A DNA stretch of 64,000 nucleotides, taken from Agrobacterium rubi TR3 = NBRC 13261. GTDB lineage: Bacteria; Pseudomonadota; Alphaproteobacteria; Rhizobiales; Rhizobiaceae. Position 1 is the first letter of the stretch, and each line of letters begins with the position of its first letter. Below, piece after piece: positions 36,781 through 45,351 of this stretch. The stretch is from NCBI RefSeq assembly GCF_000739935.1, contig NZ_BBJU01000030.1, positions 1-64,000 on the forward strand, written 5' to 3'. A model generated the notes under the pieces. That model was given only the letters and a program-made list of their open reading frames with translations. It was not told the origin of the DNA and searched no databases. The position numbers and the translations under genes were made by a program.

Positions 36781-37661
36781 TTGGCACCATGATGGCCGCT
36801 GATGTGCAGCCAGTGTTTAAACGCATCCACCTCGTCGGTCTGGATGGCACCCACGCCTGCCTGCACAAGTGGTGCCCATACAGAATCGGGGTCGCCAAGC
36901 GCTCGTGTATCGTTGAAGTCGAGGCAATAGGAGACGTCGAGCGTGTTAATCCAGAGGCGGATATTCTGACGCTCCAGTTCTTCGCGGCCAGCGGCGAGAT
37001 CGGCGATGTCGGAGAATTTCACCTCGATCATCGGTGCATGCAGCGCCTCGATCTTGCGCAGATCGTCAACGAAGTGGCCGGGTCGCACGTCGAACATCGG
37101 CATATGCGGTATCTTGCCGAACCAGTCGGCGTCGAGAATATCGAAATGCGCAGCTTGCGGATCGATATCGGTTTTCACCAGCACCTGATCCTGAATGCCG
37201 AGCTTCAGCACCGTCTCCATCACCTGCGGCAGATCGCGCGTGAATTTGGTGTCGATGTTGACGGTGATCTTGCCGCGGATTTCTTCCAGCAACTCTTCCA
37301 GTGTCGGCACGCACTCGTCGGTGATGGCTGCATCCTTGCCGCCAGCCCCTGCCCGCAGCTTCGCAGCCCTCACGATATCGAACGGCAAGGCACTGACCGT
37401 TCCCGTTCCCGTCGTCGTGCGGTCGAGCGTCTCGTCGTGAATGACGACAAGTCTGCCATCCGCCGTGGATTGCGTATCGATCTCGATCATCTCAACACCA
37501 GCGGCGACGGCCGCTCGCACCGACGCCAGCGAGTTTTCCGCCGTGGTTTTCCAGCAGCCGCGATGGGCGATCGTCAGGATGGCGGGGTTGCTTCGCGAGG
37601 ATAGAGCCCGGACATCACAGACGTTGCTGGCTAGAAAAGAGGCGGCGCGTGTTTGAGACAT
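36777..37661 (-). CDS. Glycerophosphodiester phosphodiesterase family protein
   Basis: A 294-residue GDPD-type TIM barrel. Catalytic and metal residues are visible: HRG (33-35), E60-x-D62 (IEIDTQST), H75-D76 (VIHDETLDRTT), and TVNIDTKF further on. There is no signal peptide, so it acts in the cytoplasm on imported diesters. It is the fifth gene of the minus-strand operon after the binding protein, ATPase and two permeases. The likely substrate is a glycerophospho- or sugar-phosphodiester delivered by that importer. Confidence 0.88.
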   Translation of the reverse strand: MSQTRAASFLASNVCDVRALSSRSNPAILTIAHRGCWKTTAENSLASVRAAVAAGVEMIEIDTQSTADGRLVVIHDETLDRTTTGTGTVSALPFDIVRAAKLRAGAGGKDAAITDECVPTLEELLEEIRGKITVNIDTKFTRDLPQVMETVLKLGIQDQVLVKTDIDPQAAHFDILDADWFGKIPHMPMFDVRPGHFVDDLRKIEALHAPMIEVKFSDIADLAAGREELERQNIRLWINTLDVSYCLDFNDTRALGDPDSVWAPLVQAGVGAIQTDEVDAFKHWLHISGHHGAK

Positions 37662-37709
37662 GGTTTTGACTTTCGGATGTTTCGTTTGGGAGATTGACGC
37701 AAGGATTGT

Positions 37710-38573
37710 TCAGAGTTTGCCCATTCCGGCTGCCATCAGGTCGTCGCGCAGAATGCGACCGGCGATGATGAAGACGACAAGGGCGGGGAGAAGCAGGATG
37801 AAGGAGACGATGGAGGCCAGCGGCAGCTGCATCGAATACGGGTCGAGGAACATGTAGAGCTTGATCGGCAAGGTCTCGACGACGGGCGCGCCGACGATGA
37901 AGGACTTGTCGAATTCCTCGAAGCTGCCGATGAACGACATCAGGCCGCCCGCCAGCAGGCCCGGCACGGCAAGCGGAAGGATGATGTGGAAGACGATGCC
38001 GAACGTGCCCGCACCCAGCGAACGCGCAGCATGGATGAGGTCATCGGGAATGGTTTCCAGCGCCGCCGTCATCAACCGGATCATCAACGGCAAGGTGCCG
38101 ACGATCTGAACGAGGATGACGCCGGGAACCGAATAGGCAAGACCCATGACCATGAACACCTGCCCGATGCCCACGGCAACCACAATGCCCGGAATGATGA
38201 TTGGCGCCAGGATGAAGATTTCCACCACCCGCTTCAGCCGGAATGGAAACCGAGCCATGGCCCAGGCTGTGGGCAGGGCAATCGCAGCCGTTGCAAAGGT
38301 TACCACAAAGGCGATGACAATGCTGTTGAAGGCAGCGCGTATAAGACCGCTATCTCCCAGAATGCTGGCCCAACGCGCTGTCGTATAATCCTTTGGCACC
38401 ACCAGCGGCGGAGCCCAACCATCGGCCACGCTCCACAGGAACATCAGCGCAAGCGGTACCAGAATGGCAAGGCCCAGCGCCGTGTAGAGCCCAATCGAAA
38501 CGAAAATCCGGTCTTGCGGGTGGAAGGTGCGGCGACGGGGAAGACCATGGGTTTCGGTGATGACGGCGGCCAT
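37710..38573 (-). CDS. ABC transporter permease (second), PotC/PhnV-like
   Basis: A 287-residue inner-membrane permease with six membrane segments and the EAA loop LIHAARSLGAGTFGIVFHII. It resembles the second permease of polyamine, iron or phosphonate-type importers. Its start follows the stop of the first permease with no gap. GDPD begins 48 bases downstream. Confidence 0.88.
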   Translation of the reverse strand: MAAVITETHGLPRRRTFHPQDRIFVSIGLYTALGLAILVPLALMFLWSVADGWAPPLVVPKDYTTARWASILGDSGLIRAAFNSIVIAFVVTFATAAIALPTAWAMARFPFRLKRVVEIFILAPIIIPGIVVAVGIGQVFMVMGLAYSVPGVILVQIVGTLPLMIRLMTAALETIPDDLIHAARSLGAGTFGIVFHIILPLAVPGLLAGGLMSFIGSFEEFDKSFIVGAPVVETLPIKLYMFLDPYSMQLPLASIVSFILLLPALVVFIIAGRILRDDLMAAGMGKL

Positions 38574-39431
38574 TTATGTGTCTCCCCGGTTCTGGCCAAC
38601 ACCCATGCGGGATGTCAGCGTGTAATAGGCAATGAGGACCAGAATGGCGAAGGTGCTCAACACCATGCCGATCGCGTAGACCTGATTGAACCGACCCTGT
38701 TTGAACTCCTGCACCATGAGAACGGACAGTGGACGGGCCGTCGGTGGGCCGACAATATCCGGAATGGCATAAGAGCCCATGGAACCGATGAAGGTGAGAA
38801 GAATAGCGGCGGTGATACCGGGCATGGCCAGCGGCACCTCCACGAACAGAAAGGTCTTCAGCCGCGATGCGCCAAGCGTGCGGGACGCATAGCGGATATC
38901 TTCGGGAATGGCGGCAAACGCGCTGGTGATGATCAGCGTCATGAACGGGATCTGCTTCCAGACGCTGGCGATGATAACGCCGATGCCCCAGTCGTCCCGC
39001 ACCAGCTTCGGTAACGCAATCCCCAGCGGCGCAAAGAGGCGGTCCATAAATCCACCGCGTTCGAAAACAACGATGACCATCAGGCCGACAATGATGCCCG
39101 GCACCGCCATCGGCAGCTTGTAAAGTCCGCTGAACAGCTTTCGACCAAAGAAGCTTTTGCGGATCAGAAGCGCGAGCGGCACTGAAACCGCAAGCGAGAC
39201 GATGACCGGCATCACCCCGTAGTAGATCGAAGTCGTCAGGCCGCGGATCATCGAAGGACGGGTGAAAATCCGCTCGTAAAGAGACAGGGTGAAACTACCA
39301 TCCTCAAGGCGGAAGCTGCCGATCAACGCCGACAGAAGCGGGCTGCCGAAAAAAACGAGGAGATAACCGACACCGGGTGCCAGCAAGACAAGCAGCTGAA
39401 CGCGCCGGTCGCGAAGAAGGCCGCGCATCAT
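38574..39431 (-). CDS. ABC transporter permease (first), PotB/PhnU-like
   Basis: A 285-residue permease, starting MMRGLLRDRRVQLLVLLAPG, with six membrane segments and the loop IRYASRTLGASRLKTFLFVE. The start overlaps the stop of the ATPase gene by four bases (ATGA). With the second permease it would form the channel of the importer. Confidence 0.88.
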   Translation of the reverse strand: MMRGLLRDRRVQLLVLLAPGVGYLLVFFGSPLLSALIGSFRLEDGSFTLSLYERIFTRPSMIRGLTTSIYYGVMPVIVSLAVSVPLALLIRKSFFGRKLFSGLYKLPMAVPGIIVGLMVIVVFERGGFMDRLFAPLGIALPKLVRDDWGIGVIIASVWKQIPFMTLIITSAFAAIPEDIRYASRTLGASRLKTFLFVEVPLAMPGITAAILLTFIGSMGSYAIPDIVGPPTARPLSVLMVQEFKQGRFNQVYAIGMVLSTFAILVLIAYYTLTSRMGVGQNRGDT

Positions 39432-40471
39432 GCAGCCTCCTTCACCGGTTGGTCATCGAGAAGATGGACCAGACCCGGAAATTGCACCGAAACGCGGCTT
39501 CCGACATTGATCAGGCATACGGCACCGGACTGGTTGATGCGTATCTGTTCCTTGCCGATCTCGACGGTGTAGAGCGCATTCGGCCCCATGAACGAAACGG
39601 CAGACACCGTGCCCGCACCCTTGGCGTCGGCAGCGATGACGATGTTTTCCGGTCGCACGGAAATTTGTGCCGGGCCTGCGGCCCGTCCGTCCAGCGTGAC
39701 AAGCTGACCCCAGGGCAAGCACGCCTCCTCGGTGCCATCCGTCTTAACCGGGAGCAGGTTGGTCTGTCCCAGAAAACCGGCCGTGAAGGCGTGTTTGGGC
39801 GCACGGTAAAGCTCGAGCGGTGTACCGATCTCCACAACACGACCCGCATTCATCACGACGATCCGATCCGACATCGCCATGGCTTCGGCCTGATCGTGCG
39901 TGACGTAAATGCTGGTGGCGCCTATCCTTTTGTGCAGTTCCGTCAGCTCGTGGCGCAATGTATCACGCAGCTTGGCGTCGAGGTTCGATAGGGGCTCGTC
40001 GAACAGCAGCAGGCTGGGCTGCATGACGATGGCGCGCGCCAGTGCCACGCGCTGCTGCTGACCGCCAGACAATTGGCGCGGCATGCGGTCCACGAGAGCC
40101 GTTAAATTGCAAATTTCCAGCGCGTGGGCGATGCGGCGGATACGCTCGTCCTTGGGCACGTTCTTCATGCGCAGACCAAATCCAAGATTTTTCGCGACCG
40201 ACATATGCGGAAAAAGCGCGTAGGACTGGAAGACCATGGCGATATCGCGCGCTTCGGGCGGCGCCTGATCGATGCGTTTGCCACCCAGCCAGATTTCACC
40301 GCTGGATGGTTCGCTGATCCCCATCAGGATACGCAGAAGCGTCGATTTTCCGCAGCCGGAGGGGCCGAGGATCGTGACGAATTCGCCGCGCTCCACGCTG
40401 ATCGACACGGGGTGGAGCGCACGGCTTGCGCCATAGTCCTTGGTGATGTTGTTGATGTCGAGTTCACTCAT
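39428..40471 (-). CDS. ABC transporter ATPase, PotA/UgpC-like
   Basis: A 347-residue ATPase: Walker [10 protein letters not shown] (about 35-43), LSGGQQQRVALARAI, Walker [13 protein letters not shown], then a TOBE-type C-terminal domain. AGGAAG precedes the ATG. The protein fits polyamine/iron/phosphonate-type importers. It follows the binding-protein gene and overlaps the first permease. Confidence 0.9.
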   Translation of the reverse strand: MSELDINNITKDYGASRALHPVSISVERGEFVTILGPSGCGKSTLLRILMGISEPSSGEIWLGGKRIDQAPPEARDIAMVFQSYALFPHMSVAKNLGFGLRMKNVPKDERIRRIAHALEICNLTALVDRMPRQLSGGQQQRVALARAIVMQPSLLLFDEPLSNLDAKLRDTLRHELTELHKRIGATSIYVTHDQAEAMAMSDRIVVMNAGRVVEIGTPLELYRAPKHAFTAGFLGQTNLLPVKTDGTEEACLPWGQLVTLDGRAAGPAQISVRPENIVIAADAKGAGTVSAVSFMGPNALYTVEIGKEQIRINQSGAVCLINVGSRVSVQFPGLVHLLDDQPVKEAA

Positions 40472-40533
40472 GACGATCTTCCTTGGCGAGTGCGACAGGC
40501 CGGAACCAAGCCCGGCCCATGCGGGATTGAGCG

Positions 40534-41763
40534 CTACTGGTTGAGCACCTTTTCATCCAGCGCTTCGCCCAGCGCCTTGGCCATGTCCCAGAAGGCGGGA
40601 ACCGAAAGGCGCGGATAGACCTCCTTGGGCAGGACATGCAGCTGCGCATCCTTCGGCATCATGTCGTTGGTGACGTCGAGACGCGGTGACCGCGAGGCCT
40701 TGTGTTCCAGCTTCCATGTCTGGAATTCCTTGCTCATTGCCATGTCGATCAGAAGCAGGGCAGCGGCCACGTGTTTGGCATTGGCAGGCACGAACATGGC
40801 ATCACCGGAGCCGACTTGACCCTTTTCCAGCAGCGTCAGCCGGAAGCTTTCGGGCAGTTGCTTGTTGCCCAGGAACGTCATGACCTGATCTTCCCAGACC
40901 GTGCCGATATAGAGCTGCTGGTTGTTGATGAGGTTCAGCGTATCGGCATTGCCGTTGGTCAATTCGGCAACGGGCAGCAAGCGCTTATAGTAGTCCCAAA
41001 CCGGGTTCAGGCATTCGGACGTCATCGCCCAGTCTTCGGCCTCCTGCAGCGTCTTGCTGTAATCCGTCAGCTGCGTGCGGCAGTCGCCGGTCAGATAGTT
41101 GAGCGCGACCGAATAGATGAAACCGCTGCCGGAACCGCCTTTTGCCGGAAGAGTGACGCCGAGACGCTTTGGGTTCTTTTCCGCCCAAGTGAGCAACTCT
41201 TCGAAGCTTTTCGGCAGATCTTCGGGCTTCACGAAAGCCGAGTCATAACCGATCGCCGTCTGGTTCATGTGCACCAGCGGATAGGTGCCGCCATGGTCCT
41301 TGCCGAACAGGTTTTTTGCCAGAACCGGATCGTAATTGGCCATGTTGGGCAGGATGTCCGTCAATGCAATCTTGCCCACGACACCTTTGGAAGACAGAAG
41401 CGGGTACTCACCGCCGCCGGCGAAATACGCATCCACCGGCGAATCCTGGCCCGCTGCATGCACGGCAATCAGCTGCTGGTTCGCCTGATCGCCGTTTACG
41501 TCGCTATAGGAGACCTTGATGCCATATTTGGCCTCGAAGCTGGTGATCAGTTCCTTCCAGGTATCGGCAAAACTGCCGGCGAAATTATACATCGTCACCG
41601 AGCCCTCGGCTTTGGCAGCGGGAACGACGATGTCATAGAAATTTTCGCGTGTGACCTTCGACAGATCGAAGTCGAGGTTCTTCATATTGGTGTCAGCGGC
41701 CAGACAAGGCGCTGCTGTCGTCGCCAGTGCAAGCACGGCGATCGCAAGATATTTCATAGGCAT
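40534..41763 (-). CDS. ABC substrate-binding protein, family 1
   Basis: About 409 residues. The ATG at 41763 is preceded by AGGAGGAG and starts a Sec signal peptide (MKYLAIAVLALATTAAPCLA). The mature protein has family-1 features (SFADTWKELITSFEAKYGIK, SPVDAYFAGGGEYPLLSSKG). It resembles binding proteins for iron, phosphonates or polyamines rather than for glycosides. Given the phosphodiesterase and phosphatase encoded downstream, a phosphate-ester ligand is a reasonable inference. It is the first gene of the operon. Confidence 0.85.
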   Translation of the reverse strand: MPMKYLAIAVLALATTAAPCLAADTNMKNLDFDLSKVTRENFYDIVVPAAKAEGSVTMYNFAGSFADTWKELITSFEAKYGIKVSYSDVNGDQANQQLIAVHAAGQDSPVDAYFAGGGEYPLLSSKGVVGKIALTDILPNMANYDPVLAKNLFGKDHGGTYPLVHMNQTAIGYDSAFVKPEDLPKSFEELLTWAEKNPKRLGVTLPAKGGSGSGFIYSVALNYLTGDCRTQLTDYSKTLQEAEDWAMTSECLNPVWDYYKRLLPVAELTNGNADTLNLINNQQLYIGTVWEDQVMTFLGNKQLPESFRLTLLEKGQVGSGDAMFVPANAKHVAAALLLIDMAMSKEFQTWKLEHKASRSPRLDVTNDMMPKDAQLHVLPKEVYPRLSVPAFWDMAKALGEALDEKVLNQ

Positions 41764-41805
41764 TGATGGCTCCTCCTGGAGGTCCGTGGTCACTGGTTGC
41801 CTATT

Positions 41806-41824
41806 AATACACTTTAGGTGTAAT
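41806..41824. promoter_or_regulatory. Inverted repeat in the divergent promoter region
   Basis: AATACAC and GTGTAAT flank a five-base spacer, an imperfect inverted repeat in the AT-rich region between the binding-protein gene and the ROK regulator. It is the best candidate operator for that regulator. Confidence 0.5.
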
Positions 41825-41905
41825 ATTTATGACAGTCCTGTGAAGAATTCTCTTGGGCGCACTTCGCCTTATTGCAGCGGCCCTGTGCAGCCGCTATCCA
41901 AGGCC

Positions 41906-43054
41906 ATGACCCTCGACCCCAAACCACGCCTGATACTTGATCGCCATCCGCTTGCCAGCGGCAACGAGCGTCTGATCCTGGATATCGTCAGGCGTTATGG
42001 ACCGATCTCGAGGGCGTCGATCACCGGCTACACCAACCTGACGCAACAGTCCGTGCACCGGCTGATCGACGGGCTGCTGGAACGCGGGCTTCTGCGCACC
42101 GGCGCGCCTTTCAAAGGTACGCGTGGCCAGCCGAGCCCGACCATCGAGCTGGTGCCTGAGGCCAGCTATTCCCTCGGCATTTCCATCAACACCGACTCCG
42201 TAGTGATTTGCATCGCCGATTTCTGCTGCAACATCGTCGTCGAGGAAAAGTTGAAGATACTTCCGAGTGATCGGGAGATGACGCTTGTCGCACTGGCCAT
42301 GGCCCTGGAACGATTGCTGGCGGATCACGCCATTGCGCGCGACAAATTGCTGGGCCTCGGTTTTTCCATGTCAGGATTTTTCGTCTCGGAAGACCGCGCC
42401 TTCAATGCGCCGGAGCCCCTGCGCGACTGGTCGCTGATGGACCTGAAGCCGATCCTCGAAGAGAGATTTGGCTTGCCGGTCTGGCTGGAAAACAACGGCA
42501 CCACTGGGGCAATCGGCGAAAGCCTGCGCGGCGTCGGCTCATGGTGCCAGACCTTTGCCTATCTGTCCTTCAACTATGGTTTTGGCGGTGGAGTTGTTCT
42601 CGATGGCCAGCCGTTTCACGGCTTTCACGGCAATGCCGGGGATTTTAGCGGCATATATAATCCCGATGAATCGCCCAAACGACCGGCACTTCAATATCTG
42701 ATCGCCAAGCTGCAAAATAATGGCATCGATATCCAATCGATCGAAACGCTCTATCACCAGTTTGATCCAGAGTGGCCCGGCGTTGAGGAATGGCTTGCAA
42801 ATACAATGCCGCAGGTGGACCGCCTGGTGGCAAGCCTGATCGCAATCCTCGATCCGCAGGCCATCGTTTTCGGCGGACAGTTGCCGCGGGTGCTTGGCAG
42901 GATGATGATCGAACGTGCGCATCTGCCCTCGCAGCGAGACCACCGTTACGGCGTAGGACCCAAGGAAGCAAAACTTGTGCTGAGCGAAACGCAAGGGGAT
43001 GCCGCCGCCATCGGGTCTGCCCTGTTGCCACTCAGGCTTCGTTGGTTTGTTTAG
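41906..43054 (+). CDS. ROK-family transcriptional regulator
   Basis: A 382-residue regulator of the ROK (NagC/XylR-like) family. An N-terminal winged helix (RRYGPISRASITGYTNLTQQ) is followed by a sugar-kinase-like sensor domain (LGISINTDSVVICIADF, VWLENNGTTGAIGESL, LDPQAIVFGGQLP). The zinc-binding CxCGxxGC cluster of ROK kinases is absent. The ATG at 41906 begins about ten residues before the family homology. It is divergent from the importer/diesterase operon and probably represses it; ROK regulators usually sense sugars or sugar phosphates. Confidence 0.85.
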   Translation: MTLDPKPRLILDRHPLASGNERLILDIVRRYGPISRASITGYTNLTQQSVHRLIDGLLERGLLRTGAPFKGTRGQPSPTIELVPEASYSLGISINTDSVVICIADFCCNIVVEEKLKILPSDREMTLVALAMALERLLADHAIARDKLLGLGFSMSGFFVSEDRAFNAPEPLRDWSLMDLKPILEERFGLPVWLENNGTTGAIGESLRGVGSWCQTFAYLSFNYGFGGGVVLDGQPFHGFHGNAGDFSGIYNPDESPKRPALQYLIAKLQNNGIDIQSIETLYHQFDPEWPGVEEWLANTMPQVDRLVASLIAILDPQAIVFGGQLPRVLGRMMIERAHLPSQRDHRYGVGPKEAKLVLSETQGDAAAIGSALLPLRLRWFV

Positions 43055-43212
43055 TCGCGCCTACAAACTTGCCACATCGAGAAAACCTGATAAAGTTAAT
43101 CATAATAACTATTCATCAGTGGTGAGCGATGATCCGGCATGCGCAAGGCGCAAACCGGGTGCTGTCATCAAACCAATGAAACAGGCTTTTCTCGGTGACA
43201 TATCTTCACTCC

Positions 43213-44106
43213 ATGACATCGTTTACCGAGGGCATCCGCGCCGTTGGGCCTGCCAAATGGCGCGCGCTTGACGGGCTGGTGGGAGTGTTCTGGGATGCGG
43301 AGGGTATGGCCGGGGCATCCGGCTATTATCTTTCGCCGGATCCGCGCATCGTTATCTTCTTCAATGATGTCTCGTCGCATATTCACATGACGAACCGGGA
43401 AACCGGCGCTACCGAACGCTATCGCCCGATGAAACGGGCGATATACGTTCCCGCTGGCGTGCCTCTATGGACCACGTTCAACGCCTTCCATCGCTTCTCC
43501 CACCTCGACATCCACCTGCACAAAGACAAGATGATGCGGTATCTTGCGCCCTCGGTGGGACAATCGGTGGCGAAATCGGCCTTGCAGCGGCCTGTGGAGA
43601 TACAGGATGCGGGCGCGATCGAGGCGATTGCGGGTCTGTTGGTGAGTGAAGTCTCGAGCCCTTCCAAACACTCCATCTATGCCGAAAGCCTCGTCGGCAG
43701 CATCGTCACGGGTCTGCTCGATCTCACCGAAGACGAGGTCGAACACACCAATGCACGGCTGACGCAGGCGCAGATGAACAGGCTCATTGCGGTCGTCAAC
43801 CAGCGGGCCGATTATCGCATGACGATCGGTGAGATGGCTGAAACGGTCGGATTATCGGAAAGCTGGTTTGCCAATGTGTTCAAACAGACGACCGGCAAGA
43901 CACCGCTTCAATGGCAATTGGGAAAGCGCATCGGTGTTGCGCAGAGCCTGTTGAGCCAAAGCGATCTCAGCGTTGCGGCGATTGCCGCGCAGCTGGGTTT
44001 TTCGGATCAAGCGCACCTCACCAAAACCTTTCGGCAGGTTGCCGGCGAAACGCCCGCCGCATGGCGCCGGATGCAGCAACGCGGTGTGATGCTGGATTCC
44101 GGCTGA
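43213..44106 (+). CDS. AraC-family transcriptional regulator
   Basis: About 297 residues. The N-terminal 190 residues form a sensor domain with no clear family. The C-terminal two helix-turn-helix motifs are plain: TIGEMAETVGLSESWFANVF and SVAAIAAQLGFSDQAHLTKT, ending TPAAWRR. The ATG at 43213 is chosen over a GTG six codons earlier; neither has a good ribosome-binding site. It lies 158 bases after the ROK gene on the same strand and upstream of the PanE-like/BisC-like pair. Its target is unknown. Confidence 0.85.
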   Translation: MTSFTEGIRAVGPAKWRALDGLVGVFWDAEGMAGASGYYLSPDPRIVIFFNDVSSHIHMTNRETGATERYRPMKRAIYVPAGVPLWTTFNAFHRFSHLDIHLHKDKMMRYLAPSVGQSVAKSALQRPVEIQDAGAIEAIAGLLVSEVSSPSKHSIYAESLVGSIVTGLLDLTEDEVEHTNARLTQAQMNRLIAVVNQRADYRMTIGEMAETVGLSESWFANVFKQTTGKTPLQWQLGKRIGVAQSLLSQSDLSVAAIAAQLGFSDQAHLTKTFRQVAGETPAAWRRMQQRGVMLDSG

Positions 44107-44322
44107 AAAACGGGCTGCCGTGTGATGCTGACGTGCTGCGGGGGAAAACCGTTGCAGAGTTCCAACCAGCGTCTCAAACAATATTCTACGAAACGAACAG
44201 GAAAGGAACTGTCTGCCTTTGTGAGATAGCGGCGATGACCTAGTCTTTACCCTGGAATCAGGGTTCGACTCCTGAGTGTGTGAAACACGCCTTCTCTCCT
44301 GCAGGCTTGTCCGAGGAAACAT

Positions 44323-45351
44323 ATGACACGCTATATCATCATCGGAGCGGGTGCCGTCGGCGCAAGCTTGGCTGCACAATTCGAGCTTTCAGGCATAGAC
44401 TATGCACTGGTCGGGCGCGGCGCGCAGATCGTCCATATCAGGGAGCACGGGTTACAGTATCAGCGCCCGTCAGGCACGCGGCGAATCAAGCTCAAAGCCT
44501 ATGATCTTTCCAACCCACCGGCATTGACACCCGACGATATCCTGATGTTGACCGTCAAGTCGCAGGATGCCGCTGGCGCACTTTCATTCTGGTCTTGGCA
44601 AACGGTGTCGGATGCCACTGCCGCCGAAACACTTCCCATCGTGACGTTCCAGAACGGACTTGCCACCGAAGCCGCGGCACTTAGAACCTTTGCGCATGTC
44701 TACAGCGCCAGCATTCTGACCCCGGCCCGCTTTACCGAAACCGGAACCGTTGTCGTCGGTGGAGACCCGCAGGTGGGTGTCGTTACCGTTGGGCGTTTCC
44801 CGCAAGGGCAGGACGAAACGAGTAACCGCGTTGTCGATGATCTGAACGCTGCCGACTATCTCGCTGAAGCAACGACCGTTATCCGTGACTGGAAATCGGC
44901 AAAGCTGCTCCACAATGTGCGCAACGTGCTGGAGCTGTTCGCGGGCGACGACGCTCTCAGAGCGTCCATCGGGCAGGCCCTTGTGGATGAAGCTCAAAAC
45001 GCTCTTCACGCGGCGGGATATACGCCTGCGTCTCACGATCAACGGACGCTGGATATTTCGAAGTGGCGCATCGCGCCGGACAGCGGTATTCAGGCGGGCC
45101 AGCAATCGACCTGGCAAAGTTTCAAGCGCGGCGCCTCCAGCGAGGTGGATTTCCTGAATGGCGAGATTGTTCTGCTGGGCCGCCTTCACGGGCTAGCAAC
45201 GCCCTACAATGCCGCGGTTCAGACACTGGCGGGCAGACTTGAGCGCGAAGGCCGTTTTGTCGAAGCACTGCCCATCGAGGCGATTTCACAACGGGTCGAT
45301 AAAACCTCAGGCGGTGTGAAGAACAAGTCCCGCAGCGACGTGGCGGCATGA
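44323..45351 (+). CDS. Ketopantoate-reductase-family (PanE/ApbA-like) oxidoreductase
   Basis: A 342-residue NAD(P)-dependent protein. The Rossmann start is MTRYIIIGAGAVGASLAAQF; MLTVKSQDAAGAL and ILTPARFTETGTVVVGG follow, and the C-terminal helical domain contains KLLHNVRNVLELF and a conserved Lys. Family members reduce ketopantoate or related 2-keto acids. Here it overlaps the start of a molybdoenzyme gene by four bases (ATGA), an unusual partner, so a role outside pantothenate synthesis is likely. Confidence 0.82.
   Translation: MTRYIIIGAGAVGASLAAQFELSGIDYALVGRGAQIVHIREHGLQYQRPSGTRRIKLKAYDLSNPPALTPDDILMLTVKSQDAAGALSFWSWQTVSDATAAETLPIVTFQNGLATEAAALRTFAHVYSASILTPARFTETGTVVVGGDPQVGVVTVGRFPQGQDETSNRVVDDLNAADYLAEATTVIRDWKSAKLLHNVRNVLELFAGDDALRASIGQALVDEAQNALHAAGYTPASHDQRTLDISKWRIAPDSGIQAGQQSTWQSFKRGASSEVDFLNGEIVLLGRLHGLATPYNAAVQTLAGRLEREGRFVEALPIEAISQRVDKTSGGVKNKSRSDVAA

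Noticed and set aside
44236-44285. tRNA-like T-arm (GGGTTCGACTCC) upstream of the PanE-like gene
   Set aside because: No acceptor stem, D arm or anticodon arm can be formed around it; it is better read as a small ACCCTG-GAAT-CAGGGT hairpin.
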